A stretch of DNA of 59,320 nucleotides from an uncultured Kocuria sp. (GTDB taxonomy: Bacteria > Actinomycetota > Actinomycetes > Actinomycetales > Micrococcaceae), in the NCBI RefSeq assembly GCF_947500125.1, contig NZ_CANMRA010000002.1:214144-273463 (forward strand), written 5' to 3'. Below the pieces are notes generated by a model that was given only the letters and a program-made list of their open reading frames with translations, was not told the origin of the DNA and did not search any database. This document shows, in pieces, positions 31,462-40,428 of this stretch (positions within the stretch are counted from its first letter, which is position 1; each line of letters opens with the position of its first letter). Both the position numbers and the translations under genes were made by a program.

Positions 31462-33051
31462 TCAGGAGCAGGTCGTCCCCGGTGCGGGGAGCTCGCCCTC
31501 GAGCAGGTAGGCGTCGACGGCCTCCTGCACGCAGCGGCTGCCGGCCGTGTAGGCGGTGTGACCGTAGCTGTCGTAGGTCAGCAGCCGGGCGTCGTCGAGC
31601 TGCTCCACGAGGGCCTCGGACCAGTGGTAGGGGGTTGCGGGGTCGTGCGTGGTGCCCACGACGAGGACGGGATCGGCGCCCTCGGCGTCGAGCGGTTCCT
31701 CGAGGCCGGCCGGCTCGGCGGGCCATCCCTGGCACGCGGCGTCGCCGTAGCCCAGGTACGGGCCGAACGTCGGCGAGACCCGCTCGAGCTCCTCCTGGTG
31801 CTGAGCCATCTGCTCCTCCGTGACCGTCCCCTCGGGCCGGTCGAGGCAGTTGACGGCCGTGAACGCCACGGTGGTGTTGCTCGTGTACCGGCCCTCGGCG
31901 TTGCGCCCGTGCGTGAGGTCCGACTGGGCGAGCAGCGCCGAGAAGTCGCCGTCGAAGGCGTCGCCCAGGGACTCGTTGAGCGCCTCGTAGGTGGTGGTCG
32001 CGTAGAGCGGGCCCAGGATGCCCTCGACCACGTTGGTGGCGGTGACCCGCCGGCCGTCCGCGGCGGTCACGGTCCCCTCCTCGACCGAGGCGATGAGCTC
32101 CTGGATCCGGGTCATCGCCTCGTCCACGGAGACGTCGGCCAGCACGCAGTCCGGATTCTCGAACTGGCACTGCTGCACCCAGTGGCGCAGGTTGTCCTCG
32201 AAGCCCTCGGCCTGGTCCGCGGTGGCCTCCATGTCGCTGAGGGTGGGGTCCACCCCGCCGTCGAGCACGAGCCGCCCGACCCGGTCGGGGAACAGCTCGG
32301 CGTACACCGCGCCCAGGAGCGTGCCGTAGGAGAAGCCCAGGTAGGTCATCCGCTCGTCACCGAGGACGGCCCGGAGCACGTCCATGTCCCGGGCGGCGCT
32401 CACGGTGTCCATCTCGGCCACGAGCTCGCCGGAGTCCTGCACGCACGCGGCGCCGAGCCGCTCGTACTCCTCCCGGATCTGCGCGGCCGGCTGCTCCTGG
32501 GGGTCGAACATCGGTTCGGCGCGCCACGCGTCCAGCTCCGCGTCCTCGAGGCACTCGATCCCCTCGGAGCGGCTCACGCCGCGCGGGTCGAAGCCCACGA
32601 CGTCGTAGGCCTCGCGCACGTCGCCGGTGACCGTGTACTGCGCGTAGAGCATCGCGTCCACCCCGGAGGCGCCGGGACCGCCCGGGTTGAGGAGCAGGCT
32701 GCCGCGGGCGTCCCCGCGGGCGGGCAGGCGCGACATCACCACGGTGGTCGTCCCGCCGGCCGGGTCGGCGTAGTCGAGGGGCACCTCGACGTCGGCGCAC
32801 TGCAGGTCGTCCTGCGCGCCGTTCGTCTCCACCTCGAACTCGCAGTCCTCCCAGGCGACCGTCTGCGTGTAGTAGCGCTGCAGCTCCTCGGTGGTGCCCT
32901 CGACGACGGCGCCGGTGGCGCCCCCGGAGGTCGGCTCTCCCGTGGCGCCGGCGCCGAGGGAGGAGCAGCCGCTCAGGAGCAGACCGGCCGCGGTCAGCGC
33001 GGCCGTGGCGGGCAGGAGAGCGCGGTGCGAGGGGGCGGCACGGCGGATCAT
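31462..33051 (-). CDS. Exported alpha/beta-hydrolase, tripeptidyl-aminopeptidase (TAP) type
   Basis: A 529-residue secreted lipoprotein peptidase of the S33 family as found in Streptomyces SlpD/Tap. Signal peptide with lipobox LLLSGC (Cys29). Oxyanion region LLLNPGGPGASG, nucleophile elbow GFSYGT, catalytic Asp in TTHDPATPY and His in SYGHTAY within a C-terminal TAP-like domain. It trims tripeptides or short peptides outside the membrane. ATG 33051 has GAGGAG upstream. It follows holB in the same direction after 36 bp and may be cotranscribed. Confidence 0.9.
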   Translation of the reverse strand: MIRRAAPSHRALLPATAALTAAGLLLSGCSSLGAGATGEPTSGGATGAVVEGTTEELQRYYTQTVAWEDCEFEVETNGAQDDLQCADVEVPLDYADPAGGTTTVVMSRLPARGDARGSLLLNPGGPGASGVDAMLYAQYTVTGDVREAYDVVGFDPRGVSRSEGIECLEDAELDAWRAEPMFDPQEQPAAQIREEYERLGAACVQDSGELVAEMDTVSAARDMDVLRAVLGDERMTYLGFSYGTLLGAVYAELFPDRVGRLVLDGGVDPTLSDMEATADQAEGFEDNLRHWVQQCQFENPDCVLADVSVDEAMTRIQELIASVEEGTVTAADGRRVTATNVVEGILGPLYATTTYEALNESLGDAFDGDFSALLAQSDLTHGRNAEGRYTSNTTVAFTAVNCLDRPEGTVTEEQMAQHQEELERVSPTFGPYLGYGDAACQGWPAEPAGLEEPLDAEGADPVLVVGTTHDPATPYHWSEALVEQLDDARLLTYDSYGHTAYTAGSRCVQEAVDAYLLEGELPAPGTTCS

Positions 33052-33087
33052 GGGGCTCCTCGGGGGTGGGGGGATGCGGGAGGGGGG

Positions 33088-34227
33088 TCAGAGCAGGGAG
33101 ACGGCCATGGCCTCGAAGGCCAGCTGCGCGCTGACGTTGGTGCGGATCCGGTCCCGGGTCCGGCTGATCACGTCGATGCGGTGCAGCGTCCGCTCGGGGG
33201 TCGCGTTGGACGCGTGGTCCTGCAGCTGCTGGGCCAGGTGCTCGTTGACCAGGGCGGAGCCCGTGCGCAGCTGGAGGGTCAGGACGTCGCGGTAGAAGGT
33301 GGTGAGGTCGATGAGGAAGCGGTCGAGGGTGTCCGTCTGGATCCGCCGTGACCTGCGCTTCTGGTCGGCCTCGAGCCGGTTGAGGGCGCCGCGGATGGCC
33401 GGCGGCACCCGCCCGGACTCCGGTGCGCCCAGGGCCACGAGCAGCTGCTTGCGCTCCGCCTCGTTGCGGGACTCGGCGTCCGCCTGGGACTCCTCCACGG
33501 CGATCCTGTACAGCCGGTCGGCCGCCCGCACGGCGTCCGGCACCCCGGAGAGCTTCAGCGGCATGGAGACGACCTCCTGCCGCCGGGTGCGGGCGTCGTC
33601 GTAGAGGGCGAGCCGCTTGGCGATGCCCACGTGGGACTGCGCCAGCCGGGCGCTCTCCTCCGCGCGCTGCCGCGGCACCCCGTGCCGGCGGATCAGCAGC
33701 TCGGCCACGTCCTCCACGGCGGGCACCTTCAGCGTGGCCGGACGGCAGCGCGAGCGGATGGTCACGAGCACGTCCATCGGGCTCGGCGCGCACAGCAGCC
33801 AGATCGTGTTGGGCGGGGGCTCCTCGATGGCCTTGAGCATCACGTTGGAGGTGCGCTCCACCATCCGGTCGGCGTCCTCGATCACCATGACGCGCCAGCG
33901 GCCCACCGAGGGCCGGTCCTGGGCGCGGACCACGAGCTCCCGGGCCTCCTCGATGGTGATCTGTGGGTTCTCGGTGACGAAATGGGTGAGGTCCGCGTGG
34001 GAGCTGGCCAGGACCGTGCGGCACGCGTGGCAGTGCCCGCAGCCGCGTTCGGCGGGGTCCTCCTGCTCGCACAGCAGCGCCGCGGCGAACGCGAGGGCCG
34101 CGTTGGAGCGCCCCGAGCCGGGCGGACCGGTGAACAGCCAGGCGTGGGTGGGCCGGTCCTCCTGCGCGGCGCGCCGCAGCTGCGCGACCACGGCGTCCTG
34201 GCCCAGCAGCTGGTCCCACACGCTCAC
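33088..34227 (-). CDS. holB: DNA polymerase III subunit delta'
   Basis: A 379-residue clamp-loader subunit. AAA+ fold with P-loop GPPGSGRSNAA (Arg in place of the usual Lys, as in non-hydrolysing delta'), a Zn-binding set CGHCHAC, VMVIEDADRM and the sensor-1 SRC motif (TIRSRCRP). It works with delta and tau/gamma to load the sliding clamp. GTG 34227 overlaps the tmk stop as GTGA, the conserved tmk-holB arrangement. Confidence 0.92.
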   Translation of the reverse strand: MSVWDQLLGQDAVVAQLRRAAQEDRPTHAWLFTGPPGSGRSNAALAFAAALLCEQEDPAERGCGHCHACRTVLASSHADLTHFVTENPQITIEEARELVVRAQDRPSVGRWRVMVIEDADRMVERTSNVMLKAIEEPPPNTIWLLCAPSPMDVLVTIRSRCRPATLKVPAVEDVAELLIRRHGVPRQRAEESARLAQSHVGIAKRLALYDDARTRRQEVVSMPLKLSGVPDAVRAADRLYRIAVEESQADAESRNEAERKQLLVALGAPESGRVPPAIRGALNRLEADQKRRSRRIQTDTLDRFLIDLTTFYRDVLTLQLRTGSALVNEHLAQQLQDHASNATPERTLHRIDVISRTRDRIRTNVSAQLAFEAMAVSLL

Positions 34228-34943
34228 GCGCCCACCTCCGCGGCCCGGACGGACCGGGGGAGCGCGGCGAGGCGGGCGCGCACGGCGGCCGCGATCTCCG
34301 CCGCCGGCCGGGTGGCGTCGAGCACCAGGTAGCGATCCGGCGCCCTCCCGGCGAGCTCGAGGAACGCCTCCCGGTTCGCGTCGTGGAAGGTGTCGGGCTC
34401 CGTCTCCAGGCGGTCGCCCGGGGTGCCGTCGCGGTTCTCCCGGCGGGCGCGCCCCGTCCCGGCCGGGACGTCGAGCAGCACGGTGAGGTCCGGGACGAGC
34501 CCGGCCGTGGCCCACGCGTTGAGCTCCGTCACCCGGTCCACCCCGAGGCCGCGCCCGGCGCCCTGGTAGGCGGCGGACGAGTCGGCGAACCGGTCGCAGA
34601 CCACGGTCCGCCCGGCGGCGAGCGCGGGACGGATGAGCTGGGCGACGTGGGCGGCGCGGGCCGCAGCGAACAGCAGGGCCTCGGCGCGGGCGTCGACGGG
34701 CCCGTGCGCCGGGTCCAGGACGAGGTCGCGCACCGTCTCGCCCAGCGGGGTGCCCCCGGGCTCCCGGGTGCGCACGGTGTCGTGCCCCTCGGCCCGCAGG
34801 GCCTCCACGAGCCGGCCGACCTGCGTGGACTTCCCGGCGCCGTCCCCGCCCTCGAACACGACGAAGAGCCCGCGCCCGGACGGCGCGGGAGCGGATTCCG
34901 CGGCGGAGGCGGGCGGCGGGGCGGGGGCCGGTCGGGTGGTCAC
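34224..34943 (-). CDS. tmk: Thymidylate kinase
   Basis: A 239-residue dTMP kinase making dTDP for DNA synthesis. P-loop FEGGDGAGKST at ~30-40, DRFADSSAAYQGAGRGLG (substrate site), then a lid region RRENRDGTPGDRLE. A 25-residue Pro/Ala-rich N-terminal extension precedes the conserved core. GTG 34943 stands 6 nt after TAGGCT on the minus strand, so it is probably leaderless. Confidence 0.94.
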   Translation of the reverse strand: MTTRPAPAPPPASAAESAPAPSGRGLFVVFEGGDGAGKSTQVGRLVEALRAEGHDTVRTREPGGTPLGETVRDLVLDPAHGPVDARAEALLFAAARAAHVAQLIRPALAAGRTVVCDRFADSSAAYQGAGRGLGVDRVTELNAWATAGLVPDLTVLLDVPAGTGRARRENRDGTPGDRLETEPDTFHDANREAFLELAGRAPDRYLVLDATRPAAEIAAAVRARLAALPRSVRAAEVGA

Positions 34944-34949
34944 GGTCCC

Positions 34950-34955
34950 AGCCTA
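34950..34955 (-). promoter_or_regulatory. -10 hexamer of tmk-holB
   Basis: TAGGCT on the minus strand, 6 nt before GTG 34943. Confidence 0.55.
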
Positions 34956-35013
34956 GCCACCCGTGGGGACAGCGCCTCCCGATCGCGCGCGGGCTGGGGA
35001 CGCCGCGGCCCGA

Positions 35014-35019
35014 TAGCCT
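35014..35019 (+). promoter_or_regulatory. -10 hexamer of the PLP enzyme gene
   Basis: TAGCCT, 6 nt before ATG 35026. Confidence 0.55.
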
Positions 35020-35025
35020 GGGACC

Positions 35026-36195
35026 ATGACTGCGCGCTCCGAGATCCCGCCCGCCCACGGCCCCGCCGCCCTCCGCCCGGACACCGTGCTGGTCTCCGGC
35101 GGACGGCCCGCACCGGAGCACGACGCGCCGGTCGGCCCGTCCATCGTCCTGACCTCCACCTACCGGGGCTCGGGCGACCTCGACGGCCAGGACCGCACCT
35201 ACGGGCGCTTCAGCAACCCCACGTGGGAGGACGTCGAGGACGTGCTGGCGCGGCTCGAGCAGGCGCGGCTCCCCGGGCTGCTCTACGCCTCGGGCCTGGC
35301 CGCCGTCGCGTCGGTGCTCTCGCTCGTCCCCGCGGGCGGGTGCCTGGTGCTGCCCCGGCACAGCTACCAGGGCTCCCTGGCCCTGGCCGCGGACCTCGAG
35401 TCCCGGGGGATGCTCACCGTGCACACCGTGGACGTCACGGACACCGCGGAGGTCGTGGACGCCCTGGACACCGCCGACCTGCTCTGGCTCGAGAGCCCCA
35501 CCAACCCCATGCTGGAGGTCGCCGACCTCCCGGCCCTGCTCGCGGCGGCCCGCGAGCGCGGCGTGCTCACGTGCGTGGACAACACCTTCGCCACCCCGCT
35601 CCTGCAGCGCCCGCTCGAGCACGGCGCCGACGTCGTGGTGCACTCCGTGACCAAGTACCTGGCGGGGCACTCCGACGTCGTCCTGGGCGCGGCCGTCACC
35701 TCCGACCCGGCCCTGCGGGCCCGGCTGCAGGGGCACCGCTCCCTGCACGGCGCGATCCCGGGCCCGTTCGAGGCGTGGCTGGCGCTGCGCGGGATGCGCA
35801 CGCTGGCGCTGCGGGTCGAGCGCTCCGAGGCCACCGCCGGCGAGCTCGCCCGCCGCCTCCAGGGGCACCCGGCCGTGCGCGAGGTGCGCTATCCGGGCCT
35901 GCCCGGGGACCCCGGCCACGAGCGGGCCGCCGCGCAGATGGACGGCTTCGGGTCCATCGTGGCGATCGTCCCCGCCGGGGACGTCGCCGCCGTCGAGACC
36001 GCCGTGGACGCGCTGCGCGTGTGGACCCCCGCCACGTCGCTCGGCGGGGTGGAGTCCCTGATCGAGCGGCGGCGCCGGCACCACGAGGAGCCGCACAGCG
36101 TCCCGGAGACGCTGCTGCGCCTGTCGGTGGGCATCGAGAACGTCGAGGACCTCTGGGAGGACCTCGACCGCGCCCTGTCCGCGATCGACCGGTAG
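35026..36195 (+). CDS. Cys/Met-metabolism PLP enzyme (cystathionine gamma-lyase/synthase family)
   Basis: A 389-residue PLP-dependent enzyme of the trans-sulfuration family. It shows YGRFSNPTWEDVEDVLARLE, YASGLAAVASVLSL, WLESPTNPMLEVADLP, VDNTFATPLLQRPLEHGADVVVHS and the PLP lysine in SVTKYLAGHSD. Lyase and synthase cannot be separated reliably from sequence alone. It probably interconverts cystathionine, homocysteine and cysteine. The start fits the leaderless hexamer TAGCCT. Its TAG stop forms part of the -10 box of the DUF2516 gene. Confidence 0.88.
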   Translation: MTARSEIPPAHGPAALRPDTVLVSGGRPAPEHDAPVGPSIVLTSTYRGSGDLDGQDRTYGRFSNPTWEDVEDVLARLEQARLPGLLYASGLAAVASVLSLVPAGGCLVLPRHSYQGSLALAADLESRGMLTVHTVDVTDTAEVVDALDTADLLWLESPTNPMLEVADLPALLAAARERGVLTCVDNTFATPLLQRPLEHGADVVVHSVTKYLAGHSDVVLGAAVTSDPALRARLQGHRSLHGAIPGPFEAWLALRGMRTLALRVERSEATAGELARRLQGHPAVREVRYPGLPGDPGHERAAAQMDGFGSIVAIVPAGDVAAVETAVDALRVWTPATSLGGVESLIERRRRHHEEPHSVPETLLRLSVGIENVEDLWEDLDRALSAIDR

Positions 36196-36198
36196 GCT
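36193..36198 (+). promoter_or_regulatory. -10 hexamer of the DUF2516 gene
   Basis: TAGGCT, 7 nt before GTG 36206; its first three bases are the stop codon of the upstream gene. Confidence 0.5.
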
Positions 36199-36205
36199 GA
36201 GCCCC

Positions 36206-36517
36206 GTGCAGAATGTCTGGGTCTTCTACATCGTCAATGCGATCGACTTCGCCCTCGCGCTGGTCGCAGCCGGCCTCGCCGTCTGGGCGTTCGTGGACTG
36301 CCTCACCAAGGCTCCAGCCCAGTTCCAGCGTGCCTTCAAACGGACGAAGGGGTTCTGGCTCGCGCTGACCGGAGGCGCCGCCGTGTTCTCCGCCCTCGGC
36401 CTGCTGGGCGGTGGATCCCTGCTGATCGCACTCATCGTGGCGACCGTGGCCGGCGTCTACCTCGCGGACGTCCGGCCGGCCGTGGGCCTGGAGCCCAAGG
36501 GGCCCAGCTCCTGGTGA
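36206..36517 (+). CDS. DUF2516 family membrane protein
   Basis: A 103-residue actinobacterial membrane protein. Helices at ~8-30 and ~48-90 (the latter probably two) flank a basic loop, and it ends YLADVRPAVG, the signature ending of DUF2516. Function unknown. GTG 36206 is at leaderless spacing. Confidence 0.85.
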   Translation: MQNVWVFYIVNAIDFALALVAAGLAVWAFVDCLTKAPAQFQRAFKRTKGFWLALTGGAAVFSALGLLGGGSLLIALIVATVAGVYLADVRPAVGLEPKGPSSW

Positions 36518-36598
36518 GACCGCCGCGGCCGCCTGCCGCGGCCCGGCACACCCGAATCCGCCGGGGCGTGCGTCCGTCGCGCGCTCCCGGCCCGATGG

Positions 36599-36604
36599 AA
36601 GAAT
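36599..36604 (+). promoter_or_regulatory. Possible -10 hexamer of gpmA
   Basis: AAGAAT ends 6 nt before ATG 36611; leaderless-like spacing with a non-consensus first base. Confidence 0.35.
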
Positions 36605-36610
36605 GAGGCC

Positions 36611-37369
36611 ATGGCTACCGAATCAGCACCGCACAAGCTCGTCCTGCTCCGGCACGGACAGTCCGACTGGAACGAGAAGAACCTGTTCACCGGGTGGGTG
36701 GACGTGGACCTGACCGAGAAGGGGCGGGAGGAAGCCGTCCGCGGCGGTGAGCTGCTCGTCGAGAAGGGGATCGCCCCGGACGTCCTGCACACCTCGCTGC
36801 TGCGCCGGGCGATCACCACCGCCCACCTCGCGCTGGACCGGGCGGACCGGCACTGGATCCCCGTGAAGCGTTCGTGGCGGCTCAACGAGCGCCACTACGG
36901 CGCGCTCCAGGGCAAGGACAAGACGCAGGTCCGCGAGGAGTACGGCGACGAGCAGTTCATGACCTGGCGCCGCTCCTTCGACGTCCCGCCGCCCGAGCTG
37001 GACGACTCCGACCGGTACTCCCAGGCCGGGGACCCCCGCTACGCCGACGTCGAGAACGCGCCCCGCACCGAGTGCCTCAAGGACGTCCTCGACCGCTTCA
37101 TGCCCTACTGGGAGCAGGAGATCGTCCCCGACCTGCAGGCCGGGCACACCGTGATCGTCGCCGCGCACGGCAACTCCCTGCGCGCGCTCGTGAAGCACCT
37201 CGACGGCATCTCCGACGACGACATCGCGGCCCTGAACATCCCCACGGGCATCCCGCTCTACTACGAGCTCGACGAGGACTTCCGCCCGCTCGTGGCCGGC
37301 GGCGAGTACCTCGACCCCGAGGCCGCCGCGAGCTCGATCCAGGCGGTTGCCAACCAGGGGAAGAAGTAG
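36611..37369 (+). CDS. gpmA: 2,3-bisphosphoglycerate-dependent phosphoglycerate mutase
   Basis: A 252-residue glycolytic enzyme interconverting 3- and 2-phosphoglycerate. Phosphohistidine motif [18 protein letters not shown] (His15), [22 protein letters not shown] with the catalytic Glu, and the second His in [10 protein letters not shown]. Length is typical. It is followed by a very strong hairpin. Confidence 0.96.
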   Translation: MATESAPHKLVLLRHGQSDWNEKNLFTGWVDVDLTEKGREEAVRGGELLVEKGIAPDVLHTSLLRRAITTAHLALDRADRHWIPVKRSWRLNERHYGALQGKDKTQVREEYGDEQFMTWRRSFDVPPPELDDSDRYSQAGDPRYADVENAPRTECLKDVLDRFMPYWEQEIVPDLQAGHTVIVAAHGNSLRALVKHLDGISDDDIAALNIPTGIPLYYELDEDFRPLVAGGEYLDPEAAASSIQAVANQGKK

Positions 37370-37386
37370 TCCCGGACGGCTCCCAC

Positions 37387-37445
37387 GGCACGAGCAGAGG
37401 GGCCGGGCCCACCGCAACGGTGGGCCCGGCCCCTCTGCTCGTGCC
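37387..37445. terminator. 28-bp perfect hairpin, bidirectional terminator of gpmA and phoU
   Basis: Arms 37387-37414 and 37418-37445 are perfectly complementary around a CAA loop. It lies between two convergent genes and lacks a T-tract. Confidence 0.75.
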
Positions 37446-37478
37446 CGGACGCGGGTCAGCCCTCGCCCGGGCGGGGGC

Positions 37479-38177
37479 TCACTCGCCCCCGTCGCGGCCC
37501 ACGTGGCCGTGGCCGGTCGGGCGGTCGGAGCTCGCCGGGACCCAGTCGCCGGTCACGAGGTAGGAGACCTTGCGGGTCACCGACACCCCGTGGTCCCCGA
37601 TGCGCTCGAGGTAGCGGGAGCACAGGGTGACGTCCACGGCGGTGGGCACCGAGCAGTCCCAGCTCGGCGCGGCGAGCGCGTCGAAGACGGACTGGTGCAG
37701 CTTGTTGACCTCGCCCTTGAGCGAGTAGATGTCGTCGGCGAGGGAGAGGTCGCGCGTCTGGAGCACCTGGATGACCCGGTCCACGATCTGCAGGTCGAGG
37801 TCGAACATCCGCGTGAACGTCTCCACGAGCGGCTCGGGGATGACCGGCTCCGGGTAGCGCAGGCGCACGGCCTGGGCCAGGTGCCGGGCGAGGTCGCCGG
37901 CACGCTCCAGGGAGGCGCTCATCCGCAGCGCCCCCACGATCATCCGCAGGTCCGAGGCCACGGGGCTCTGCAGCGCGAGGATGTCGATCGAGCGCTCGTC
38001 GAGGTCGTTCTGCAGGAAGTCGATCCGGGCGTCGTTGGAGATGACCTCCTCGGCGAGCTGGATGTCCGCGTCGAGGAGCGCGTCCTTGGCGCGGGCGAGG
38101 GCCTCGCGCACCAGGGTCGCGATCTGGATGAGCTCCTCACCGACCTGGTGGAGTTCTGCCTGGAAAACCTTGCGCAC
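37479..38177 (-). CDS. phoU: Phosphate uptake/signalling regulator PhoU
   Basis: A 232-residue protein of two three-helix PhoU repeats, with metal-binding-type motifs in SLERAGDLARHLAQA (first repeat) and RYLERIGDHGVSVTRKV (second). It links the Pst transporter state to the SenX3 kinase. GTG 38177 follows AAAGGA; the longer frame to 38315 runs into the PHO-box region and is rejected. It is divergent from senX3-regX3, as in other actinobacteria. Confidence 0.93.
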   Translation of the reverse strand: MRKVFQAELHQVGEELIQIATLVREALARAKDALLDADIQLAEEVISNDARIDFLQNDLDERSIDILALQSPVASDLRMIVGALRMSASLERAGDLARHLAQAVRLRYPEPVIPEPLVETFTRMFDLDLQIVDRVIQVLQTRDLSLADDIYSLKGEVNKLHQSVFDALAAPSWDCSVPTAVDVTLCSRYLERIGDHGVSVTRKVSYLVTGDWVPASSDRPTGHGHVGRDGGE

Positions 38178-38300
38178 GGATGCGTCCTTTCGAGATGCGG
38201 CGACGTCCGCGGCAGCCGCGGCCGGGGTGCGGCGCGGAGCGGGACGGATGACGTGGGGGCCGGGTGCGAGCACACCCGCCGCCACCGTCACAGCCAGGAG

Positions 38301-38344
38301 TGAACTTTCGCTCATCTTAGGATGAACGTTCGTTGAACCTGTAG
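38301..38344. promoter_or_regulatory. PHO-box-like array (RegX3/PhoP site)
   Basis: TGAAC occurs at 38301, 38323 and 38334 (GTTCA on the minus strand), all in 11-bp phase, with a degenerate unit TCATC at 38312. Four 11-bp direct units match the layout of actinobacterial PHO boxes. The position between phoU and senX3 supports autoregulation. Confidence 0.65.
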
Positions 38345-38385
38345 CTCGTGACGTCCGGCGCGGGGTCCCCGCGCCTCCGAGTGCC

Positions 38386-38391
38386 TAAGCT
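38386..38391 (+). promoter_or_regulatory. -10 hexamer of senX3-regX3
   Basis: TAAGCT, 6 nt before GTG 38398 and 42 nt after the PHO-box array. Confidence 0.55.
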
Positions 38392-38397
38392 GGATCC

Positions 38398-39666
38398 GTG
38401 AGTCCAACTGCCATCGCCGTCGCCGCGGGTCTGCTCGGCTTCGCCCTGGGGGTGAGCGGCCTGATCGCCCTGCGGGTCAGCGGCCGCGGCCGCCGCGCCC
38501 GCGCCGACGTGCAGGAGCCCACGCTGCCCGACGGCACCGCCGACGTGCTCGCGGTGATCGGCCGGGCCTACGTGGTCGTGGACGGGGTCGACGGCGTCGT
38601 GCGCGCCTCCCCGGCCGCCTACGCCTTCGGCCTGGTCCGCGGGCACACCGTGGTGCACGAGCAGATGCTCGAGATGATCCGCCGGGCCCGGCGCAGCGGC
38701 GTGATCGAGGAGCGGCGGGTCGAGCTGACCCGCGGTCCGTTCCAGACGGGGGCGGTGGTGCTCGACGTCCGGGTGGCCCCCATCGCGGGGGAGTACATCC
38801 TGCTGCTCGCCGACGACCAGACGGAGATCGTCCGGGCGCAGTCGATCCGCAACGACTTCGTCGCCAACGTCTCGCACGAACTGAAGACCCCCGTGGGGGC
38901 GATCGGGCTGCTCGCCGAGGCGATCGAGGACGCGGCCGAGGACGAAGAGGCCGTGCGCCGCTTCGCCCAGCGCCTGCACAAGGAGTCCGCCCGGCTGACC
39001 GCCCTGGTCCAGGACATCATCGAGCTGTCCCGCCTGCAGGGCGCGGACGTGGTCACCGAGGGCCGGCCCGTGGACCTCAACCAGGTGATCGCCGACGCCG
39101 TGGACCGCATCCGGTTCCCGGCCGAGAACAAGGGCATCGAGATCGCAGTGGGCGGGCGCGTCACCCGGCCGGTCTTCGGCGACCCCGACCTGCTCGTCAC
39201 GGCGCTGCGCAACCTCATCGACAACGCCGTGCACTACTCCTCGGAGGGCACCCGCGTGGGCGTCGGCGTCCGGGAGCGGGACGGGATGGCCCAGATCTCG
39301 GTGACCGACCAGGGCCCGGGCATCCCGGAGGACGAGCAGGACCGGATCTTCGAGCGCTTCTACCGGGTGGACGCGGCCCGCTCCCGCCGGACGGGCGGGA
39401 CCGGGCTGGGCCTGAGCATCGTCAAGCACGTCATGTCGCAGCACGGCGGCGAGGCCACCCTGTGGTCTCAGCCGGGCCGCGGGTCCACCTTCACCCTCAG
39501 CATCCCCCAGATCGAGGGCGCCGACGAGACCGGGGAGGCCGCGCAGCCGGCTCCCGGCGCGGCCGCCCGACCGGTGCCGGAACCGGCACCACCCCGCCCA
39601 GTGGCATCGACCCCACGGCCCGCCGCCCCCGCGGCGCGCGCCGGGAGCACGGAGGACCGACAGTGA
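38398..39666 (+). CDS. senX3: Sensor histidine kinase SenX3
   Basis: A 422-residue phosphate-responsive kinase. An N-terminal membrane segment (residues ~4-26), a PAS-like domain (VVVDGVDGVVRASPAAYAFG), HisKA with FVANVSHELKTPVGAIGLL and a catalytic domain with NLIDNAVHYS, DQGPGI and GTGLGLSIV. The SHELKTPVGA block is nearly that of mycobacterial SenX3. A ~45-residue Pro/Ala tail follows. The stop overlaps the regX3 start as GTGA. Confidence 0.92.
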   Translation: MSPTAIAVAAGLLGFALGVSGLIALRVSGRGRRARADVQEPTLPDGTADVLAVIGRAYVVVDGVDGVVRASPAAYAFGLVRGHTVVHEQMLEMIRRARRSGVIEERRVELTRGPFQTGAVVLDVRVAPIAGEYILLLADDQTEIVRAQSIRNDFVANVSHELKTPVGAIGLLAEAIEDAAEDEEAVRRFAQRLHKESARLTALVQDIIELSRLQGADVVTEGRPVDLNQVIADAVDRIRFPAENKGIEIAVGGRVTRPVFGDPDLLVTALRNLIDNAVHYSSEGTRVGVGVRERDGMAQISVTDQGPGIPEDEQDRIFERFYRVDAARSRRTGGTGLGLSIVKHVMSQHGGEATLWSQPGRGSTFTLSIPQIEGADETGEAAQPAPGAAARPVPEPAPPRPVASTPRPAAPAARAGSTEDRQ

Positions 39667-40343
39667 CCCGCATCCTGATCGTCGAGGACGAGGAGTCCCT
39701 CAGCGACCCGCTCTCCTACCTGCTGGGGAAGGAGGGGTTCGAGGTGGAGGTCGTCGACAACGGCGTGGACGCCGTGGCGGAGTTCGACCGGTCCGGGGCC
39801 GACCTGGTGCTGCTGGACCTCATGCTCCCGGGGCTGTCCGGCACCGAGGTGTGCCGGCAGGTGCGGCAGCGCTCCTCCGTGCCGATCATCATGCTCACGG
39901 CCAAGGACGCCGAGATCGACAAGGTGGTGGGCCTCGAGCTCGGCGCCGACGACTACGTCACCAAGCCGTACTCGTCCCGGGAGCTCGTGGCCCGGATCCG
40001 TGCGGTCCTGCGCCGGCAGGGGGAGCCCGAGGAGCTCGTCTCGGCGACCGTGCAGGCCGGGCCCGTGCGGATGGACATCGAGCGGCACGTGGTCAGCGTG
40101 CACGGCGAGCGGGTGGCCATGCCGCTCAAGGAGTTCGAGCTGCTGGAGATGCTGCTGCGCAACGCCGGGCGGGTGCTGACCCGCGGGCAGCTCATCGACC
40201 GGGTGTGGGGCTCGGACTACGTGGGGGACACCAAGACCCTCGACGTCCACGTCAAGCGTCTGCGCGCCAAGATCGAGCCCGACCCCTCCGCCCCGCGGCA
40301 CCTCGTGACGGTGCGGGGACTGGGCTACAAGTTCGAGGGCTGA
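39663..40343 (+). CDS. regX3: Response regulator RegX3
   Basis: A 226-residue OmpR/PhoB-type regulator. Receiver with VEDEES acidic pocket, phospho-Asp in LVLLDLMLPG, Lys in VTKPYSSRE. Winged-helix domain ends RVWGSDYVGDTKTLDVHVKR...GLGYKFEG. It acts with SenX3 on phosphate starvation genes, probably through the PHO boxes at 38301-38344. Confidence 0.94.
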   Translation: MTRILIVEDEESLSDPLSYLLGKEGFEVEVVDNGVDAVAEFDRSGADLVLLDLMLPGLSGTEVCRQVRQRSSVPIIMLTAKDAEIDKVVGLELGADDYVTKPYSSRELVARIRAVLRRQGEPEELVSATVQAGPVRMDIERHVVSVHGERVAMPLKEFELLEMLLRNAGRVLTRGQLIDRVWGSDYVGDTKTLDVHVKRLRAKIEPDPSAPRHLVTVRGLGYKFEG

Positions 40344-40365
40344 GCCCGCGCACCGCGGACGGAGC

Positions 40366-40396
40366 GGGCCCGGAACCCCCGAGGGGTTCCGGGCCC
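40366..40396 (+). terminator. Terminator of senX3-regX3
   Basis: A perfect 14-bp stem (40366-40379 with 40383-40396) with CGA loop followed by TGTCGTC. Confidence 0.75.
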
Positions 40397-40428
40397 TGTC
40401 GTCCGAGCGCGCGTGCCGGGGAGAGGCG

